Positions 1 through 9,340 of a DNA stretch of 20,000 nucleotides are shown piece by piece (within the stretch, counting starts at the first letter, position 1; every line of letters starts with the position of its first letter). The stretch spans positions 7,103,716 through 7,123,715 of the forward strand of contig NC_135557.1 of assembly GCF_964340395.1 (NCBI RefSeq). Direction: 5' to 3'. The notes beneath the pieces were generated by a model, which saw nothing but the letters and a program-made list of their open reading frames with translations, ran no database searches and was not told the DNA's origin. Both the position numbers and the translations under genes were made by a program. This DNA is from Glandiceps talaboti (lineage: Eukaryota > Hemichordata > Enteropneusta > Spengelidae).

Positions 1-1027
1 TGTCCAACCCAACATACTTTCTATAAACAAATCTCCCATTCATAGAGGACCAATGTATGACACAACTGACAATGTCGTCATCAGAGCATTTTTGTTCCAT
101 TTCGGAAAATGCCGGATGCGTCAGTTTTAATTTTAGCAAGTTGACAGAGTTATACATGACTGTAATCACTGGAAAATACCTCCTATATCATTTGCATATG
201 AGCATGACGTCGTCATCCTGTTAACCACTCAACCGCACTAACAGCTACCTACAGCGTACATCATGTATTATATCAAAGGATATGATGTCACCATCGCTGT
301 TTTAGATACTACGGTTTTGTCTGAGGGCATGTCTTCCAGAGTTTGACATTCTATTTTGCTATAATACACGGCTGTAGTTAGTGGAGGAAAAAGAACTGAT
401 TTGAAGTGAACTACCATCTGAGATGACTAATGCATACAACAATGACAAGCACACACGTATATCTTAGTATTTTCATTTATTGGTGAGATATTAATAATTT
501 CATTTGTAAAATTATGCAAAGATTGCATTACATATTGACCCAGTGATGAATTCTTGCGTCCCTCCATTTCTGGACCATCATCAATTATATGATTCAACAT
601 ATACTTGAATTTCTTCCACATTGTGGGATACTTGTACATTTAAAGTTGTTAAAAAGCAGTGTGTCAAAAAAACAATGCTGATCTATAAATATCTTTCCTG
701 GTACAAAGTTGTACGTATCTTTGAATGCAAATTAAAGTTTCTCTCATTGCGGCTGAAAACATAACATTTTGTTTAAAACAACCAAACGAGTCTGGTTCTG
801 GACGGACTAATAAAAGTTATTGACTCGATTTTGATCATAAAGAACACTACTAAATATTTGGTGTCTATCAAAATATCGACTATAAGATACGCGGTGTTCA
901 GTCCTATCAGGCTTCTAAACCAAAGTGGTAACTGATAGCATGACACAAATGTCGTACCTGAAGTATAGACTAAACAAAATACAGTTGGTCTAGAAAGTAA
1001 CTAGAACTATAGGCTATATATGTTTTA
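1..1027. other. Noncoding stretch with one unexplained open frame
   Basis: AT-rich sequence with no exon I can support apart from the weak open frame at 428-639. No tandem repeat, tRNA-like box or inverted repeat stands out. It lies downstream of gene 2 on the minus strand, so the missing 3' exons of that gene could lie here or beyond the window edge, but I found no transmembrane-coding segment in it. Confidence 0.4.
428..639 (-). CDS. Unrecognised 70-codon open frame, possibly a terminal exon
   Basis: I do not recognise this protein. A minus-strand frame runs from an ATG at 639 to a stop near 428. The product is hydrophilic in its first half (PTMWKKFKYMLNHIIDDG) and ends in a Cys/His-rich stretch (VCACHCCMH). 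It contains a Y-P-T-M motif near the start and a QYVMQ segment. A TAA lies immediately upstream in frame. An acceptor-like AG after a T-rich run lies a few bases inside the frame, so it could be a last exon of the Ig-like gene 2 on the same strand. There is no transmembrane segment, no domain signature and no homologue I can name. It may be chance in AT-rich DNA. Confidence 0.15.
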
Positions 1028-1410
1028 CAGCAAAAATGATGTAGGCTTGGTGTTTCACTCACATGATACGACATTTAATACACACCCTCAGACAACTTCT
1101 AATGCAACAGAAAACAATAACATAGGTGCATGACCGTGCACAATCGAGGTGTAGAGGTAGTCAAGTTGAAATGGTGATTACCAGAAAATAAATAATTGTA
1201 GCCATTAAAATCATCAAGTTCATTAGACGCCCGATTTTACTAGACTGTGAAAGAAGCAATGCTTCTCAGTGTTCAATGTGATTGGGCAAAGTATCATGCT
1301 GTGTTTATTGTGTCTCTGTTATTGTTAGTCTAGAGTTGAGACATGTCTAACTCTGTCTCATAAACGTATTGTACCATCAGTGAAAAACCAAGCCTACATC
1401 ATTTTCGCTA
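1028..1410. mobile_element. MITE-like element with terminal inverted repeats
   Basis: The left end (1031-1060, core AAATGATGTAGGCTTGG) recurs in reverse complement at 1380-1408. Similarity continues inward for roughly 50 bases with mismatches (TTCACT, then a TACGA/AATACG-like stretch). Both ends abut a TA dinucleotide (1026-1027 and 1411-1412), as expected for a Tc1/mariner-type target duplication. No transposase frame lies inside, so it would be non-autonomous. Assignment to the mariner group rests only on the TA and the small size (about 383 bp). Confidence 0.6.
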
Positions 1411-1412
1411 TA

Positions 1413-1437
1413 CCATGGAGGTATAATACCTCCATGG
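1413..1437. repeat. 25-bp near-perfect palindrome
   Basis: CCATGGAGGTAT and its reverse complement flank a single central base, giving a 12-bp stem. It sits directly beside the right end of the MITE-like element at 1028-1410. Confidence 0.8.
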
Positions 1438-1447
1438 CTATACATAG

Positions 1448-1502
1448 TTCACAACAACGTTTCACAACAACGTATTTCACAACAATTTCACAACAACGTT
1501 TT
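1448..1502. repeat. Short tandem repeat of TTCACAACAACG type
   Basis: About four imperfect copies of a 10-14 base unit with the core CACAACAACGT stand next to each other. The third copy is interrupted (ATTTCACAACAATTT). Confidence 0.75.
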
Positions 1503-1520
1503 ATGACTGCTCATTACAGG

Positions 1521-1585
1521 CTAGTGTTCACTGGCTCTGTTTGATGCAGCCACACAGACACGAATAACACATTGTACATTCTAGC
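1521..1585 (+). repeat. Dispersed repeat family R1, copy 1
   Basis: The stretch TAGTGTTCACTGGCTCTG followed by TTTGATG and, further on, ACATTGTACA recurs with mismatches at 7011-7080 and, for its first half only, at 9855-9881. All three copies have the same orientation. No coding potential was seen. Confidence 0.6.
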
Positions 1586-2395
1586 AGGATCGCAAGTTCT
1601 TGCTACATATAATTTGAATATAATCAAGTAATTAAATGTACCATAACTAAACACAGACACGCCGACGCCTAATGCTTAATGCGTGTTATGTCTGCACGAT
1701 GTGGCATGGCTAGTTCATTTTATTTAGACAAATGTATTCATTCAATCTTGCTATCTTAATAAGTGTAGCATGTACAATTTCTTATTCCTGTATGGTTGGA
1801 GCACAAACACAGAGAGAGTGAACAACAATCTGCAACGCACTGTATAAAATGCAATGAGTTTGTTTCTCAAATTTTTTTTTTACATAAGTCAGTGGAGTTG
1901 AAGTAGAAAGATGTTATAATATAATTCGACTTCGTTAAACTGACTTCCTGTACACACACTCTACAGTAAAATATAAAAAAATTAACATCTCTTTCAAAAG
2001 AAATCAAACAACTTGAGATTAATTCGTAAATGTTAATATAACTTCGCTACAACAACCATTTCAGAGTGTTTCGCGTTTGAGACCCTGATTTAAACAATAG
2101 CTTTTGTTCACAAGCACAGAAAAAACCCACTAAAATACCAAAACTCTTCGGCACGTGCAGTCTGTAAGTTAGCCTGTAACAGTTCGTCATCATACCGACA
2201 ATTCGTCAAATCTAATATCTGTAGTGTTATGAACCTCAAGAAAAACTGTATATCTTTGGTTTCCCACAACACGATTTACGGCAGCAAAATAAATATTTTA
2301 TCACAAAATTCACACACAAACCTATAACATTGCTAAATATAAGTTGATTTGCAGAGTATGCTGAGCGGTAACACACACATATACACACACACAAA
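1586..2395. other. Noncoding, nothing supported
   Basis: AT-rich sequence without an exon, RNA gene or repeat that I can support. A homopolymer T run is present near 1870. Confidence 0.4.
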
Positions 2396-2495
2396 ACAAC
2401 ACACACACACATACATACATACATACATACATACATACATACATACATGCATACATACATACATACATGCATACATACATACATACATACATACA

Positions 2496-2527
<32 letters not shown>

Positions 2528-2578
2528 CACACACACTTACACACACAAACATTCATATATCCCCCACACATATAAATA
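2396..2578. repeat. (ACAT)n microsatellite with AC-rich flanks
   Basis: CA-dinucleotide runs flank a long ACAT tetranucleotide array (about 2409-2524), broken by two GCAT variants. The open frames through it on both strands are low-complexity Cys/Val/Tyr/Met or His/Thr/Tyr/Ile runs and are not genes. Confidence 0.97.
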
Positions 2579-3598
2579 GTAAGTAATAAGCCGTATTGTC
2601 AAAAATGTTAAGTGATCTACCTTTCCGTTACATTACACCTATTTTGTGCCATGACATTGATAGAATTACGCCATACATAGGAATAAGACCACTCAGTCGA
2701 ATTCAAAGCAAATATTCTACGCTATATATCATTTGATACACCTCAGAGAACTTTACGTCAAAGCAGATATATCCATTATATGGAAGACGTCCGTTTCACA
2801 AATCGTCAAAACATCAAGCAGTATGATTCTGTTCGTTCATAAATAATCGGCAAATATCTAAGTTGCATTTTTAGTAGCTTTACTTTTTAATGTTTTACCA
2901 CGACATATGTTACGACGACGGCACGTCAACTATCGGCTAGCTAAACACATACACAAACATATCATTAGAACATGGCATAAGCTATGAAAGGACGTTGATG
3001 AATTTTTTTCTAATAGTAGGGTGGAGTCTCTGATAGAGGGTCTTTTCTCAAGTGGCAGTACATGCAACCTCATTCGGTGCTTACCCTATTTTGATTACAG
3101 AGAGAGAGAGATAGAGTATATCCGAAAATTATGGTGCCATCACCTGTGTGATATGCTACATATAACAATACTAGTTTCGTTTGGTGTAAGTGTATATTTA
3201 TAGTCTTTCTGTATTCGTGCATAGGGCTACGGATTATAAAGCGGTGACGTCACTCGCAAAGCACAACAAGCAAACGAAAAACAAAACTTTCTACTGTGTA
3301 CATGTCTAGTCACAATTTCTCCCCGTTTTCCTTCAAATATAGCTACCTTTACCAGATAGGTCAATCTCTACCACTCAGGCCCAATGTCACAGGATACCGA
3401 TCGTTGACCAGCCTTGGCAGTGTGTGGACCAGCCTAGCCGGGAAGAGAATTCCATCTGCGTCCCTGGGCTGACTTCTAGACAGACGTCGATTTATCTGAA
3501 GCGATATTGAAAAGTTGTTTACAATTAGTACAACGTTCTAATGAATAGTGACGTCTTAAAGGAACACCGATCCAAGAAATATAGGTATTTAAGTAAAC
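2579..3598. other. Noncoding, with one GC-richer open segment
   Basis: Mostly AT-rich sequence with no supported gene. On the minus strand, 3372-3475 is richer in GC and stays open in one frame from an AG to a GT (reads LPRLVNDRYPVTLGLSG near its end). I cannot tell whether this is a relic of a repeat, an exon or chance. The plus-strand frame at 3021-3203 starts at GTG and has no family signature. Confidence 0.3.
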
Positions 3599-3935
3599 AG
3601 TGGGTTCTTGAGAGGCATGGTATGACGTCACATTATATAAATGTGGTATGATTACCAAGAAAAGCCTTAAAACCGAAACACGATTTCACCTTCACAGTTC
3701 TCATAGTTATCAACTGTTGCATCATGGGACTAAGCAGACATACATATGTATTAGATGAGCAATACATATTCATGACTTTGTCTAAAGGTAAGTCTGGTAA
3801 ATCTCATGAGGCAACAATTTAGCAATATGTGAGCCCAGACTGAAGATTAATAAAAAAGTTTAAATTTGGTGTTTCTTGGCAACCATACCACATTTATATA
3901 ATGTGACGTCATAACATGCCTCTCCAGAACCCACT
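3599..3935. mobile_element. MITE-like element with 64-bp terminal inverted repeats
   Basis: Positions 3599-3662 (starting AGTGGGTTCTTGAGAGGC) recur in reverse complement at 3872-3935 with only a few mismatches. A TTAA follows the right end directly (3936-3939), and a TTAA lies 6 bases outside the left end (3589-3592), which hints at a TTAA-targeting (piggyBac-like) element with a small left-end insertion. The 209-bp interior has no transposase. Each arm carries a TGACGTCA palindrome. Confidence 0.75.
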
Positions 3936-4223
3936 TTAACGTATATTGTCTAGTCAAAAGTCAACGAACGCACTGGAACTACAACTCTCTTAACTTTCAT
4001 CTCATTTCAACCCATAATTGCTTTTACTTGGAGAATAACCTAAACGGGTAAAATATTCATCATTATGCAAATTGCTCATTTAATATACAAGTTATACCCA
4101 TCAAATCCATCAGCAACACACATTATGATAACATTACGACACTCACAAAGTAAGACGGCGCTGATATGAATAATTGGCAAATATAAAATATGAATTGATA
4201 TGTACGTGGAAATTGAGACGAAC

Positions 4224-4623
4224 CTGCATGACAAAGCTTTGACCTTGAACGCCAATGGTTTTAACTTCAGACCTTTTTTATTCCGAACCTTGATGGTATA
4301 GTCGCCGTTGTCCTTCACAGCCACGTCTTTGATGGTAGCATTGATAACGATAGAGTTGTCCGGTGCCATATTGAATTTGACGCAGTATTTTCGCCGCCGT
4401 GCACAGGTTGTATTTGAAACTCCTGGCCTTATGTTTGAAACTGTCAGTTCTACCAACCGACGTGCTTTGTTTCGTCCAGGTATCTGTCTTTCTAATTGGA
4501 TGGTTAACTTCTTACTACTTTTTGTCACAAGTTGAGCATCACGTAATGTTACTTTCTTATCGATTGTCTGTCCAGCTCGTACCACCTCAGTGTCAACACA
4601 GGCTTTATCCTTTGTATTGGGTT
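4224..4623 (-). CDS. Gene 2 exon 3: divergent Ig-like domain
   Basis: The exon begins after CTTGTACAG with two bases completing a split codon (phase 1) and encodes about 132 residues. The E-to-F strand region reads NATIKDVAVKDNGDYTIKV, the Ig tyrosine-corner pattern D-x-G-x-Y in which the usual F-strand Cys is Ile. A basic segment (RRRKYCVKF) lies mid-domain, and sequons NTT and NAT suggest an extracellular location. It aligns by eye with the gene 1 Ig exon over the A/B strands (EVVRAGQTID against KVLRGEIGK) and the E/F region. The best donor, CAG followed by GTTCGT, leaves phase 2, unlike the phase-1 ends of the sister exons, so the 3' boundary is uncertain. The frame stays open to 4076. Confidence 0.72.
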
Positions 4624-5428
4624 CTGTACAAGAAATGGTGAATATGTTAGAATCTTTCTATTTTGTTTTTAAAGGTAATTCTAAATATTCACATTCACTA
4701 TTGCTATTTTGCTAGACGACATGTCCGTGAAACGTATTCTAGTTTTTAAAACTTAAAAAATAGTCTGCAAACACCTTAAAAATGAGAGTTTTACAGTCAG
4801 TTCCGGTCGGATTTATTCCGGAGTTTTCGGGTACTTCCGGTCCGAACTAGACCACGCCATTTTGTGACGTCATAGAGTGGATTGTTTAAACCTGGGGAAA
4901 CTAAAGAATTAACGACTTGGAATGCCACTGCATGATTAAGGTAGAGTGCGTCTGAGATGAATTTATTTGAAAATTATAGTCCGTAAAATTTCTCCAAACT
5001 TTGTCATATGAAAACTTGCTTCTGGTCTTTTTGAAATAATAAAACGAACTTGGGTTCCAAATCTTGCTTTCAAGGACATTGACACTCTTTCATTTTCATA
5101 TAGACTTAACACAGTATATGTCGGCCATATTGGATTGTACGGCCATATTGGATTCTGAAATGGTTTAATTTTGATAACATTTTGATCAATATTTCAAGAT
5201 TTGTACGGTGACAGCTGATGTTACCTTTTGAGTTTAACTGAGAACGGGTTGGAGTTTTTTTTAAACATAGTAACAGCAAAAGTTTACATTTGATTTCTGA
5301 GGGCGTCAATTTCATGTTAAGCAAATATTCGCTGAGGCCAATCATCTTTATACATATATAAAACTGAAGATCTTTGTTAAGCTTAAACCTGTCCATTTGT
5401 AAAGTAGGAGATATATATCCATCATTAC
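4624..5428 (-). other. Gene 2 intron 2
   Basis: Noncoding interval between the two Ig-like exons of gene 2. It contains a cluster of TCCGG-containing words around 4800-4850, a TGACGTCA palindrome at 4865-4872 and a 16-base direct repeat (GGCCATATTGGATT core) around 5122-5156. Confidence 0.6.
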
Positions 5429-5812
5429 CTAAAGCAAGTTGCACTACATGGAATTTTTGGTTCAGTTGATCAACGATGGCAGTTGAACCCTTCCGCTGTA
5501 GAATTAATCGCATGCCATGAGATCCTTCCTTCAGAGACGGTGAGTCCATCAGGAGGATGGAGATGAAGATGTATTTGCCGTCGACGGCCAGCCATATGCA
5601 ATTTTGTTGAACGCAAGATTTCGCTTGCGTTGGATAAGAAACACCGTTAATAAAGGAAGCGTTGGAATCTTCAATCGTAACGTTTACCATGTCCTCCTCC
5701 GTTAGATATCTCTTATACGTAGTCCTGAAAGTTTGTGTAATATTCCCACAGGATGGTACTCTGAGGATAGGCTCATACGCCATATAGGGGTGATCATCTT
5801 TTTCTGCGGAAC
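5429..5812 (-). CDS. Gene 2 exon 2: very divergent Ig-like domain
   Basis: The acceptor CATCTCCCCACAG and the donor TTTAG|GTAATG bound 384 nt, phase 1 at both ends, giving 127 full codons. Joined to the signal exon at 8118-8184 it stays in frame. The product has sequons NIT, NVT and NAS and three cysteines (PSCGN, KSCVQQNC). The C-terminal half (KYIFISILLMDSPSLKEG, then SHGMRLILQRKG) can be laid over strands E-F-G of the neighbouring Ig exons, with the corner Tyr replaced by His and the F-strand Cys by Met. The Ig call rests on that alignment, the exon size and the phase rather than on a canonical motif. The open frame continues past the donor to 5106, but that part is AT-rich and not domain-like. 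Confidence 0.65.
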
Positions 5813-6288
5813 CTGTGGGGAGATGCATAGTCGAATTCTAGCTTTATTGCAATACATATAACTGATGTAGGGCAATGTTCTAAATTATGTTCAGTCCATT
5901 TTTTTTCGATACGTATATTGACCAATAGCATATACAGTTAAATTAAAGTATATAAAATTACGGAAAAAAATCATTATTGATGTTACAAAACTAATCGGAT
6001 AGAAGGTACACAAGGTAAGTATGAAAAGTTAAGGAATCTGACAAAAACGCTTCATGTATAGCGCCATCTGTAGACCGAAAAAAAACCATTACAACATCAC
6101 TGGTTGGTAAGATGGCGGACACCTAAGTTGCATATTTTGGTGAAAATTAGCATTTAGTATTACCGTTATTGCTGCAATTTTGAACCCTTGATTTAATGAA
6201 TAATTTACTGTCTTTGATTGTCATTTCTAATGCAAGTCAAGTGGACTGTTAGAAGTAGAGATCTTTATTGAGCTTTCAGCATTTACAA

Positions 6289-6319
6289 GGGGGGGGGGGT
6301 GAGGGAGGGGGGGGGGGAC
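6289..6319 (+). repeat. G-run block, possible G-quadruplex
   Basis: Two G homopolymers of about 10-12 bases, separated by TGAGGGA, give at least four G-tracts within about 30 bases. In the minus-strand transcript of gene 2 this would be C-rich; the quadruplex would form on the non-template strand of the opposite direction. Confidence 0.7.
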
Positions 6320-6703
6320 TTTTTACAAATCGGCTCTCTTGGGAGGGCCATAGTTTAGAAAATGGGATTAGGGGAGGTTTACACTTTACTTGAGAAAAAT
6401 GTTCCTTAGGTCATGGTAAGATAATGGGGATAATGCTGTGGTTATGTTGACCTCGGTCCTGATCTTTAGGACATTGTGGCCTTCAGCTCTGCCGGTGAGA
6501 TCCAAATACACATGTATTGAATATTAAATGCAGTGCCTTTACACACATGTACATGGTAGTGGTAACAGTAATGGGAAATAACCAGTCTTTAATTATGAAT
6601 ATGGTGGCAGCGGTGGGATTAAGTCCTTTAAACCATTGATTCTGGGACTGGTATGTCATTTTTCATGTCTGACAGTATTTAAACTATATTGTTGTACTGT
6701 TTT

Positions 6704-6800
6704 GAACAGGGAGGGTCATGTTTTAGACAAATAAAGTTTAGGGAGGACCACTTTTTAGCACGATGGAATCGGGGGGAGGGTAACATTTTAGGAAACATCA
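6704..6800 (+). repeat. Dispersed repeat family R2 (GGGAGGGTCA), copy 1
   Basis: Contains the words GAACAGGGAGGGTCAT, GTTTTAGA, GGAGG-ACCACTTTTTAGCAC and GGGGAGGGT in this order. The reverse complement of 19370-19465 has the same word order (GAACAGGGGGAGGGTCATA, TTTTAGA, GGAGGGTCACTTTTAGCAC). The motif GGAGGGTCAxxTTTTAG is itself repeated within each copy. A related degenerate stretch begins near 6340. Confidence 0.7.
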
Positions 6801-7010
6801 TGGGCCTGATTTGCCCTGGCCTTCAACCTTGTAATTACTGAAGGCTCCCTTGGAGTCACTTTTATTGGTATAATAAATTAGTTCTCTATTGAGGAGTCTG
6901 TGTGATTCATGTCTCATAATATGCATTCTTTTGATTCTTGGTTACGGATAGGTTTAACCATCGATGTTGTGATACTGAGTCATAGACAAGAAATACAGCC
7001 CTTTGCATGT

Positions 7011-7080
7011 CAGTGTTCACTGACGCTGTTTGATCCACTCATACAGAAACCATTATTAGAAACTCAACATTGTACACTTG
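7011..7080 (+). repeat. Dispersed repeat family R1, copy 2
   Basis: CAGTGTTCACTGACGCTG and TTTGATCCACTCATACAG, then ACATTGTACA, match copy 1 at 1521-1585. Upstream similarity to copy 3 begins near 6991 (AATACAGCCCTTTGCATGT against AGTACAGCTCGTTTCATGT). Confidence 0.6.
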
Positions 7081-7109
7081 TCCGCTGACCTTTTTTAGGT
7101 CAGCGGACA
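7079..7109. repeat. Perfect 13-bp-stem hairpin
   Basis: TGTCCGCTGACCT and its exact reverse complement flank a TTTTT loop. It begins where repeat R1 copy 2 ends. Confidence 0.85.
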
Positions 7110-7175
7110 CGCCACCGGATTTTTGACAAAAAAAAATTAGAGCACGTACCCTACATGGCTGGTCTATCAATGATC

Positions 7176-7322
7176 TAGTCTAGCTGCTAGACCTCGGATG
7201 TTCTTACGATACAATACGCCACACGAACGAATATCGCTATCGAGGATGGAACATCAAGCCCTCACTGCAAACTTCGTTCGCTTATCGTATTGAAAGAAAG
7301 CCCGAACGTCTAGCAGAAAGAT
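7176..7322. mobile_element. Short foldback element with 11-bp flanking direct repeats
   Basis: The outer arms CTGCTAGAC and GTCTAGCAG, followed inward by imperfectly matching CAATACG and CGAACGAA blocks, form an inverted repeat. The identical 11-mer TATCAATGATC lies at 7165-7175 and again at 7323-7333, consistent with a target-site duplication. There is no coding capacity. Confidence 0.55.
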
Positions 7323-7618
7323 TATCAATGATCATAAATATCATTGAAACTAAACTTTCAATGGAATTATTTTGTGTGCTTTACATTGACATGTCATGTG
7401 GGTAACTAATAAGCAAACAGTTTATTTATAAGAGTGACGTGGCATACATAATATATACATAAAGAGCAACTAAATTATAAAAACCCTCTCAGTCCAGTGG
7501 ACTTTCATCCTATCTCTAACTGTACATGTGGTGTGTGTTTTTTTTCAGTCACAGACAACCAACGTTATCTTTGCTAAAAATTGTTCAACTACCAATGAAT
7601 AGACATTGTACATGCCAA

Positions 7619-7872
7619 TTGAGGGCGCTGTTTTATCTATGAGTAGTATAGTTATAAGTTGAAAGCATGATTCATTGGGGTACAGGTTTTTAGGTGCGGA
7701 CCCAAAAATGCCTGCTTCCCATTTATTGCACCATACTACGTGTACTGCTACACAATTATGTTTACTCACAAGGGAATTCAATACGTCTTTTGGTGACCAA
7801 TATTTAAGTTATAATATCTAACAAAAGAGTTTCAAAAAAACTTCCCAGGTGCAGCTATTTCCGCTTTAGCTT
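7619..7872 (+). repeat. Dispersed repeat family R3, copy 1
   Basis: Shares ordered blocks with 17160-17355 in the same orientation: GAGGGCG, TTTAGGTGCGGACCCAAAAA, ACTGCTACA, TTACTCACAAG, TTCAATACGT, AAGTTATAATATCTAACA and TTTCCGCTTTA. The copies differ by small indels and a longer insert here after GAGGGCG. No coding frame is conserved. Confidence 0.7.
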
Positions 7873-7945
7873 ATAAGGTTTCATATATATATTTATGATA
7901 TGCTCTCCAAGTTGATTGAGCACTCTACTTGGCGAAAGAAGAATG

Positions 7946-7947
<2 letters not shown>

Positions 7948-8034
<87 letters not shown>
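7948..8034. repeat. (AC)n(AT)n compound microsatellite
   Basis: An uninterrupted CA run of about 44 bases passes directly into a TA run of about 44 bases. Frames through it are low-complexity and not genes. Confidence 0.97.
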
Positions 8035-8035
<1 letters not shown>

Positions 8036-8117
8036 CTTATATTCAAGTATACGTAACGTTACTGATACCTAAATATGCAAATAGACAGGTCGATAGACAG
8101 TAAATTCACATATTTAC

Positions 8118-8184
8118 CTCTTGTACCAGCAGGGATTACCACTGAAAATCCCAGGATAACGACCATTAATGATATGTTTGCCAT
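8118..8184 (-). CDS. Gene 2 exon 1: signal peptide
   Basis: An ATG at 8184 opens a 22-codon segment, MANISLMVVILGFSVVIPA followed by GTR, then a donor AGAG|GTAAAT in phase 1. The hydrophobic core followed by small residues (PAG) is a typical eukaryotic signal peptide, with cleavage likely near Ala19 or Gly20. The phase-1 donor fits the phase-1 acceptor of the Ig-like exon at 5812, the usual arrangement for secreted and cell-surface Ig genes. The reading frame is open further upstream to an ATG at 8289, but that extension is not hydrophobic-led, so I chose 8184. The promoter and 5' UTR were not identified. Confidence 0.75.
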
Positions 8185-9103
8185 TTGTACTAGAAACTGA
8201 AACTGATGATAAAGACGCAGACGAAGTAAACAGAGTGATCGTTCTACTAACGCAACTAATGAGTTACCTGTATTTAAAGCACCTTCCATGATACAAATAG
8301 AACTATGACTAACACGACCACGTATTCAAAAATTGGGAATGACCCTATTTACATAACTTTGCGCTCAAATACTCCGTTTACAATATTTCGGCAATATTGT
8401 ACAATACTGTGACATTATATTATTAAGCCAGACCATTAAAACTCACACATTTCAAGACCTACGTGCTTAGGTCCACCATCATGACTGTATTATCACTACT
8501 GAGTGGTTGTAAAAACTAATTATCTATTCAATAAATCATCTTACGCTCATAGTCTGATTGAGTTCATGTCGTAGAAGCATGATACGCATTAGGGATTTTC
8601 CTAAATTCAAAAATCAATTTTGGGTTCCAAAATCCACTCTCAAATACTTGCTATAAGAATGATGTTTTATGTTTGCTATGAAACCGAACTCGTTTAAAAA
8701 CAATACATAATACATAAATGTGTCTTTTATAATGATATTTACTCTGTCATTTAAACTGTTACGATAATTTAGTACTTATAAACTTATCTATGTTGTCACT
8801 GACGGACTCCATTACACGGTACCCTGAGATGGGAGGTCACATCAGGTCATTGACCCTTAAGCTTACCTGCCTGTACAGACATGTAGCATTCATGCGTCGA
8901 TTCCACTACCTTTCAACAGTGCCTAGGGTGTTAAATCTTAATTTAAAGACATTTTCAACTTGGTGTAATTAAAAGACAGTATATTTTAGTACACTTTACT
9001 GGTAATGTTCATCCAGGAGAGTGGTCATGTATAATTCTTTATTCGGATATTGCTATTTAGGTATAGTTATAGGTGTTCAGGTAAATTCGGATACAAGGCT
9101 GTT
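8185..9103. other. Upstream side of gene 2, nothing firm
   Basis: This should hold the 5' UTR and promoter of gene 2 on the minus strand. I see no clear TATA box or CpG cluster. A minus-strand ATG at 8289 reads to a possible donor (TACAG|GTAACT) in phase 1, but it encodes only a few non-hydrophobic residues. The plus-strand frame at 8790-8972 has no recognisable content. Confidence 0.3.
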
Positions 9104-9340
9104 TTAAACAGGCTCTAAAATCAGCTCGTCGTCGTCCATGCAATGTATTGAGTTCGTGTTGATGCCTAAAGTGGTTGGTTGAGAGTCAATGTCAAATGTG
9201 TATGGTAATTCCTCCCAGAGTTTATCAAGTCGTCGCTCAAAGGACTTGATGCTGAAACTACAGACTGTGGCAGACTATTGTATAGCTTATACCGTAGTGA
9301 TATATCATTTCGTCCCAATTTCAACTCGTCCCATTTAACT
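9104..9340 (-). pseudogene. Frameshifted C-terminal remnant of a retrotransposon reverse transcriptase
   Basis: Two overlapping minus-strand frames read in series. The first gives DISLRYKLYNSLPQSVVSAS; a frame change near 9250 gives SFERRLDKLWEELPYTFDID, then a run ending DDDELILEPV and a stop at 9104. The pattern 'L(W/Y)NSLP..VV.A..' followed by 'SFKxRLDKxW' is what I recall from the C-terminal tails of metazoan non-LTR retrotransposon ORF2 proteins. The frame change and the lack of any upstream RT domain show a dead 5'-truncated copy. The family is not assigned. Confidence 0.5.

Larger units (their letters stand above)
5813..8117 (-). other. Gene 2 intron 1, repeat-rich
   Basis: This 2.3-kb interval separates the signal-peptide exon from the first Ig-like exon. 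It contains a G-run block, copies of three dispersed repeat families, a foldback element with flanking direct repeats and a dinucleotide array, each listed separately. No coding exon was seen in it. Confidence 0.55.

Noticed and set aside
2236-2579. Open frames up to 111 codons on both strands
   Set aside because: They translate the ACAT array into periodic Cys/Met/Tyr/Val or His/Thr/Tyr/Ile runs.
3150-3190. Plus-strand ATG with a short hydrophobic stretch before a GTAAGT
   Set aside because: Only 11 codons (MLHITILVSFG), too short for a signal peptide, with no following plus-strand exon.
4308-4641. Two plus-strand frames opposite the third gene 2 exon
   Set aside because: Antisense shadows of the Ig-like exon; the minus strand has the splice sites and the domain pattern.
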